A stretch of 64,000 nt of DNA. It comes from Pseudomonadota bacterium. GTDB taxonomy: Bacteria; Pseudomonadota; Gammaproteobacteria; Steroidobacterales; Steroidobacteraceae. Shown here in pieces: positions 60,730 to 64,000 of this stretch. The notes under the pieces are model-generated. The model searched no databases and was not told where the DNA came from. It saw only the letters and a list, made by a program, of their open reading frames with translations. The stretch's first letter is position 1, and the number at the start of each line of letters is the position of its first letter. The stretch lies in the NCBI GenBank assembly GCA_023423935.1, contig JAFAEQ010000078.1:124001-188000 (forward strand), read 5' to 3'. Made by a program: the position numbers and the translations under genes.

Positions 60730-63700
60730 TCAGACCAGAACGCGTTCGATGCCTCCGGCATTCGCGGCCTTCACGTAGCCCGGCATCCAGTCCTCACCGA
60801 GGATGTGCCGCGCGATTTCGACGACGATGTAATCGGCATCCACATCCGCATCCTCGTTGTAGCGCTTCAATCCCTGCAGACACGATGGGCACGAGGTCAG
60901 CACTTTCACATCGCCCTTGAAGCCGTCCGAGCGCAACTTGTTCGCACCCGCCCGCACTTCCTGCTCCTTGCGGAAACGGACCTGCGTCGCCACGTCCGGA
61001 CGCGTCACGGCGAACGTACCGGATTCGCCGCAGCAACGATCGTTCTTGCCGATTTTGCCGTTCAACTGATCGTTCATCAGCGTGTTCACGACCTTCAGCG
61101 GATCGTGCTGCTTCATCGGCGTGTGACAGGGATCGTGATACATGTAGCGCACACCCGTGACGCCTTCGAGCTTCACGCCGCGCTCCATCAGATACTCGTG
61201 AATGTCGATGATCCGGCAGCCCGGAAAGATTTCTTCGAATTTGTAACCCTGCAGCTGGTCGTAGCACGTGCCGCAGCTCACCACGACCGTCTTGATGTCG
61301 AGATAGTTGAGCGTATTGGCGACACGATGGAACAGGACGCGGTTGTCCGTGATCATCTTGTCGGCCTTCTCGAAGTCGCCCGAGCCACGCTGCGGATAAC
61401 CGCAGCACAGGTATCCGGGCGGCAGCACTGTCTGCACACCGACGTGCCAGAGCATCGCCTGCGTTGCCAGCCCCACCTGCGAGAACAGTCGCTCCGAACC
61501 GCAGCCGGGAAAATAGAACACGGCTTCCGATTCGCTCGTCGTGCGCACCGGATCACGAATGATCGGCACGTAATGGCGATCTTCGATGTCGAGCAACGCT
61601 CGCGCTGTTTTCTTCGGCAGACCGCCCGGCATTTTCTTGTTCACGAAATGCAGGACCTGCTCCTTCACGGGAGGCTTGCCGGTCGTTGCCGGCGGACGCC
61701 GGGTCTGCGCAGTCGCGAACGCGCTCAAGGTTCGATTCGCGAGCCGCTGCGCCTTGAAGCCCCAATCGATCATCGCTTTACGCGTCAGCTTGATCGTTTC
61801 CGGATTGGTCGCATTCAGAAACAGCATCGATGCGGCCGTACCCGGATTGAAACGCTTCTTGCCCATGCGTCGCAGCAGGTCGCGCATCGCCATCGACACA
61901 TCGCCGAAGTCGATGTTGACCGGACACGGCGTCACGCACTTGTGACATACCGTGCAATGGTCCGCTACATCGCCGAACTCGTCGAAATGACGAATCGAAA
62001 CGCCGCGGCGCGTCTGCTCTTCGTACAGGAACGCCTCGATCAGAAGCGAGGTCGCCAGGATCTTGTTACGCGGCGAATACAGGAGGTTCGCGCGCGGCAC
62101 ATGCGTTGCGCAGACCGGCTTGCACTTGCCGCAGCGCAGACAATCTTTGATGGCACCCGAGATCGAATTGATATCCGAGTGCTGCATGATCAGCGACTCG
62201 TGCCCCATCAGGTTGAAGCTGGGCGTGTAGGCGTTGCGCAGATCGCCGCCCGGCATCAGCTTGCCTTTATTGAAGCGGCCTTCCGGATCGACGCGCTGCT
62301 TGTACTCGCGGAAATCCTGCGTCTCCGCATCGGAAAGGAATTCCAGCTTCGTGATGCCGATGCCATGCTCGCCTGAGATCACGCCATTGAGATTGCGCGC
62401 GATGCCCATGATGCGCTCCACCGAGCGATTGGCTTCCTGCAGCATCTCGTAGTCGTCGGAGTTCACCGGAATGTTCGTATGAACGTTGCCGTCGCCCGCG
62501 TGCATGTGCAGGGCGATCCAGACGCGACCGCGCAGCACCTGTTTGTGAATCGCTTCGATGCGCTCGAGAGTCGGCACAAAAGCGCCGCCCACGAAAATGC
62601 GGCGCAGGTGAGAGCGCACTTCACTCTTCCACGACGTGCGAATGGTCCGATCCTGAATCAGATCGAACACACGAACGTCAGGCTCCTGCTGGATGCGCGC
62701 AAGAAAGTCGTTGCGGATGGGATCGAACCCGAGCAGCGACAGCGGATCGAGCGCATCGCGCATCGGCGTGTCGAGATTCCTGAACAGATACTCCCAGCGT
62801 GCACGGGTCGAAGCCACGATCTGACGCGCCTGCTCCTGACGATCGCCAATGAGCTCCTCGCGCGAGACGCGCTCCATGTCGGGATCATCGACTTTGCCGA
62901 GCTCGAGCTCACCGGCGAGATACGCCCCGATCTGATCGAGCATCCTGAGCTTGTTCTTGAAAGACAGCTCGATATTGATGCGCTCGATCGCATCGGTGTA
63001 GTCGCCCATGCGATCGAGCGGGATCACCACGTCTTCGTTGATCTTGAACGCGTTGGTGTGCCGCGCGATCGCGGCGGTGCGCGAACGATCGAGCCAGAAT
63101 TTCTTGCGAGCATCCGCATTGACGGCGACGAAGCCTTCGCCCGAGCGCGCATTCGCAAGACGCACGACTTCGGACGTCGCACGCGCCACCGCGTTCTCGT
63201 CGTCGCCGACGATATCGCCGATCAGCACCATCTTGGGCAATACCGCGCGCTTGGACTTGGTCGCGTAGCCGACCGCGCGCAGATAACGTTCGTCGAGATG
63301 TTCGAGACCGGCAAGCTGCACGCCGGTGGTCTTCGCTTCGTGATCGAGAAAATTCTTGATCTCGACGATCGAGGGAATCGCATGGCGCGCGTGGCCGAAG
63401 AACTCCATGCAGACCGTGCGCGTGTGCTTGGGCATGCGATGCAGCACCCAGCGAGCGGCAGTGATCAGGCCGTCGCAACCTTCCTTCTGCACGCCGGGCA
63501 AGCCGCCCAGGAATTTGTCCGTGACGTCCTTGCCCAGGCCGACCTTGCGAAACTTGCGGCCTTCGATGTCGATGCGTGAGGTCTTGATGACACGCGCCTT
63601 CTCCGGCGCTTCGCGTCCGTCCTTCCACACGAGCTCGAACGAGGCGACGTCGACTTCATGAATCTTGCCGCGGTTGTGAGCGAAGCGCGTGACCTCGAGC

Positions 63701-64000
63701 CAGTTGCCTTCGGGATCGACCATGCGCCACCAGGCGAGATTGTCGACGGCAGTGCCCCACAGCACCGCTTTCTTGCCACCCGCATTCATCGCAACGTTAC
63801 CGCCGATGCAGGAGGCATCGGCCGAAGTCGGATCCACCGCGAACACCAGGCCTGCCTGTTCCGCTGCATTCGCGACACGTCGCGTGACGACGCCTGCCTC
63901 GGTGTAGATCGTCGGCACCTTGTCGCCATGACCGGGCAGATCACTCATCTCGACCGGATCGAGCCGCTCGAGCTTCTCGGTATTGATGATCGCGGACATG
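60730..64000 (-). CDS. FAD-linked oxidase / Fe-S oxidoreductase (DUF3683 type), 5' part missing
   Basis: At least 1,089 residues; the true N-terminus lies beyond the right edge, since the Met at 63999 corresponds to an internal position just before SAIINTEKLE in the family as I recall it. Order: FAD-binding PCMH-type remainder (VDPTSADASCIGGNVAMNAGG), FAD-oxidase C-terminal domain (LHMHAGDGNVHTNIPV, GVISGEHGIGITK), two 4Fe-4S motifs (CLRCGKCKPVCATHVP; CTVCHKCVTPCPVNI), and two CCG modules (CCGYPQRGSGDF with CGTCYD; CCGESGTF with CPSC). It resembles D-lactate or glycolate dehydrogenases fused to a GlcF-like subunit. The electron donor is unknown, a 2-hydroxyacid by inference. Confidence 0.88.
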   Translation of the reverse strand, partial: MSAIINTEKLERLDPVEMSDLPGHGDKVPTIYTEAGVVTRRVANAAEQAGLVFAVDPTSADASCIGGNVAMNAGGKKAVLWGTAVDNLAWWRMVDPEGNWLEVTRFAHNRGKIHEVDVASFELVWKDGREAPEKARVIKTSRIDIEGRKFRKVGLGKDVTDKFLGGLPGVQKEGCDGLITAARWVLHRMPKHTRTVCMEFFGHARHAIPSIVEIKNFLDHEAKTTGVQLAGLEHLDERYLRAVGYATKSKRAVLPKMVLIGDIVGDDENAVARATSEVVRLANARSGEGFVAVNADARKKFWLDRSRTAAIARHTNAFKINEDVVIPLDRMGDYTDAIERINIELSFKNKLRMLDQIGAYLAGELELGKVDDPDMERVSREELIGDRQEQARQIVASTRARWEYLFRNLDTPMRDALDPLSLLGFDPIRNDFLARIQQEPDVRVFDLIQDRTIRTSWKSEVRSHLRRIFVGGAFVPTLERIEAIHKQVLRGRVWIALHMHAGDGNVHTNIPVNSDDYEMLQEANRSVERIMGIARNLNGVISGEHGIGITKLEFLSDAETQDFREYKQRVDPEGRFNKGKLMPGGDLRNAYTPSFNLMGHESLIMQHSDINSISGAIKDCLRCGKCKPVCATHVPRANLLYSPRNKILATSLLIEAFLYEEQTRRGVSIRHFDEFGDVADHCTVCHKCVTPCPVNIDFGDVSMAMRDLLRRMGKKRFNPGTAASMLFLNATNPETIKLTRKAMIDWGFKAQRLANRTLSAFATAQTRRPPATTGKPPVKEQVLHFVNKKMPGGLPKKTARALLDIEDRHYVPIIRDPVRTTSESEAVFYFPGCGSERLFSQVGLATQAMLWHVGVQTVLPPGYLCCGYPQRGSGDFEKADKMITDNRVLFHRVANTLNYLDIKTVVVSCGTCYDQLQGYKFEEIFPGCRIIDIHEYLMERGVKLEGVTGVRYMYHDPCHTPMKQHDPLKVVNTLMNDQLNGKIGKNDRCCGESGTFAVTRPDVATQVRFRKEQEVRAGANKLRSDGFKGDVKVLTSCPSCLQGLKRYNEDADVDADYIVVEIARHILGEDWMPGYVKAANAGGIERVLV

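Noticed and set aside
1..64000. Looked for tRNA, rRNA, tmRNA, transposases, integrases, prophage and restriction or other defence genes.
   Set aside because: Nothing convincing was found by eye in any spacer or reading frame.

Overview
The window reads as ordinary chromosome of a GC-rich gammaproteobacterium. RhlB, YrfG, TtcA, PldA, PlsB and BepA/YcaL-type M48 proteins are gammaproteobacterial hallmarks. Several Oar-like TonB-dependent receptors, TPR-sulfotransferases, a class III (PhaE/PhaC) PHA synthase and a double-length UvrA point towards the Steroidobacterales/Nevskiales/Xanthomonadales side of the class; this placement is inference from gene content, not a search result. I see no rRNA, tRNA, CRISPR array, prophage, transposase or plasmid function.

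Layout. 0.3-12.5 kb is housekeeping: RNA helicase rhlB, nucleotidase yrfG, DUF3301 and YdcH-type small proteins, an MscS channel, ribosome-rescue factor arfB, outer-membrane phospholipase pldA, acyltransferase plsB, a small lipoprotein, an alpha/beta hydrolase, tRNA thiolase ttcA and an M32 carboxypeptidase. 12.5-18.2 kb holds an orphan plus-strand terminator behind two hairpins (a possible small RNA), an RND efflux pair (adaptor plus pump, no outer-membrane factor) and cysK. 18.3-24.4 kb is a carbon-storage block: phaE-phaC diverging from phaR, then glgA and glgC around an LEA-type lipoprotein. 24.6-27.1 kb has an unknown secreted protein coupled to a DUF192 protein, and an OmpA-family porin with an 18-proline linker.

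27.6-41.2 kb is the most accessory-looking part. All genes are on the minus strand: three TonB-dependent receptors (two Oar-like, with an N-terminal carboxypeptidase-regulatory-like fold and an identical 16-nt leader over the Shine-Dalgarno sequence), two translationally coupled TPR-sulfotransferases and an unknown secreted protein. Each receptor is followed by its own intrinsic terminator.

41.8-64 kb carries a UvrA of about 1,890 residues that is two UvrA copies in one chain, a LemA/M48 membrane pair, several small exported or membrane proteins, a second M48 lipoprotein, an SRPBCC protein, folE, a membrane protein with a SHOCT-like tail, an overlapping phospholipase D-VTT / endonuclease-exonuclease-phosphatase pair, a dienelactone hydrolase-like protein, and a large flavin/iron-sulfur (DUF3683-type) oxidoreductase cut by the right edge.

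The least explained non-coding structure is a family of 7-bp-period arrays (TGAGTAA/TCATTRC type) at four intergenic sites. Three of these lie exactly between convergent genes, and most form inverted arms. A 9-bp-period repeat and a 23-24 bp GC-rich tandem repeat share one spacer near 59.2-59.5 kb.
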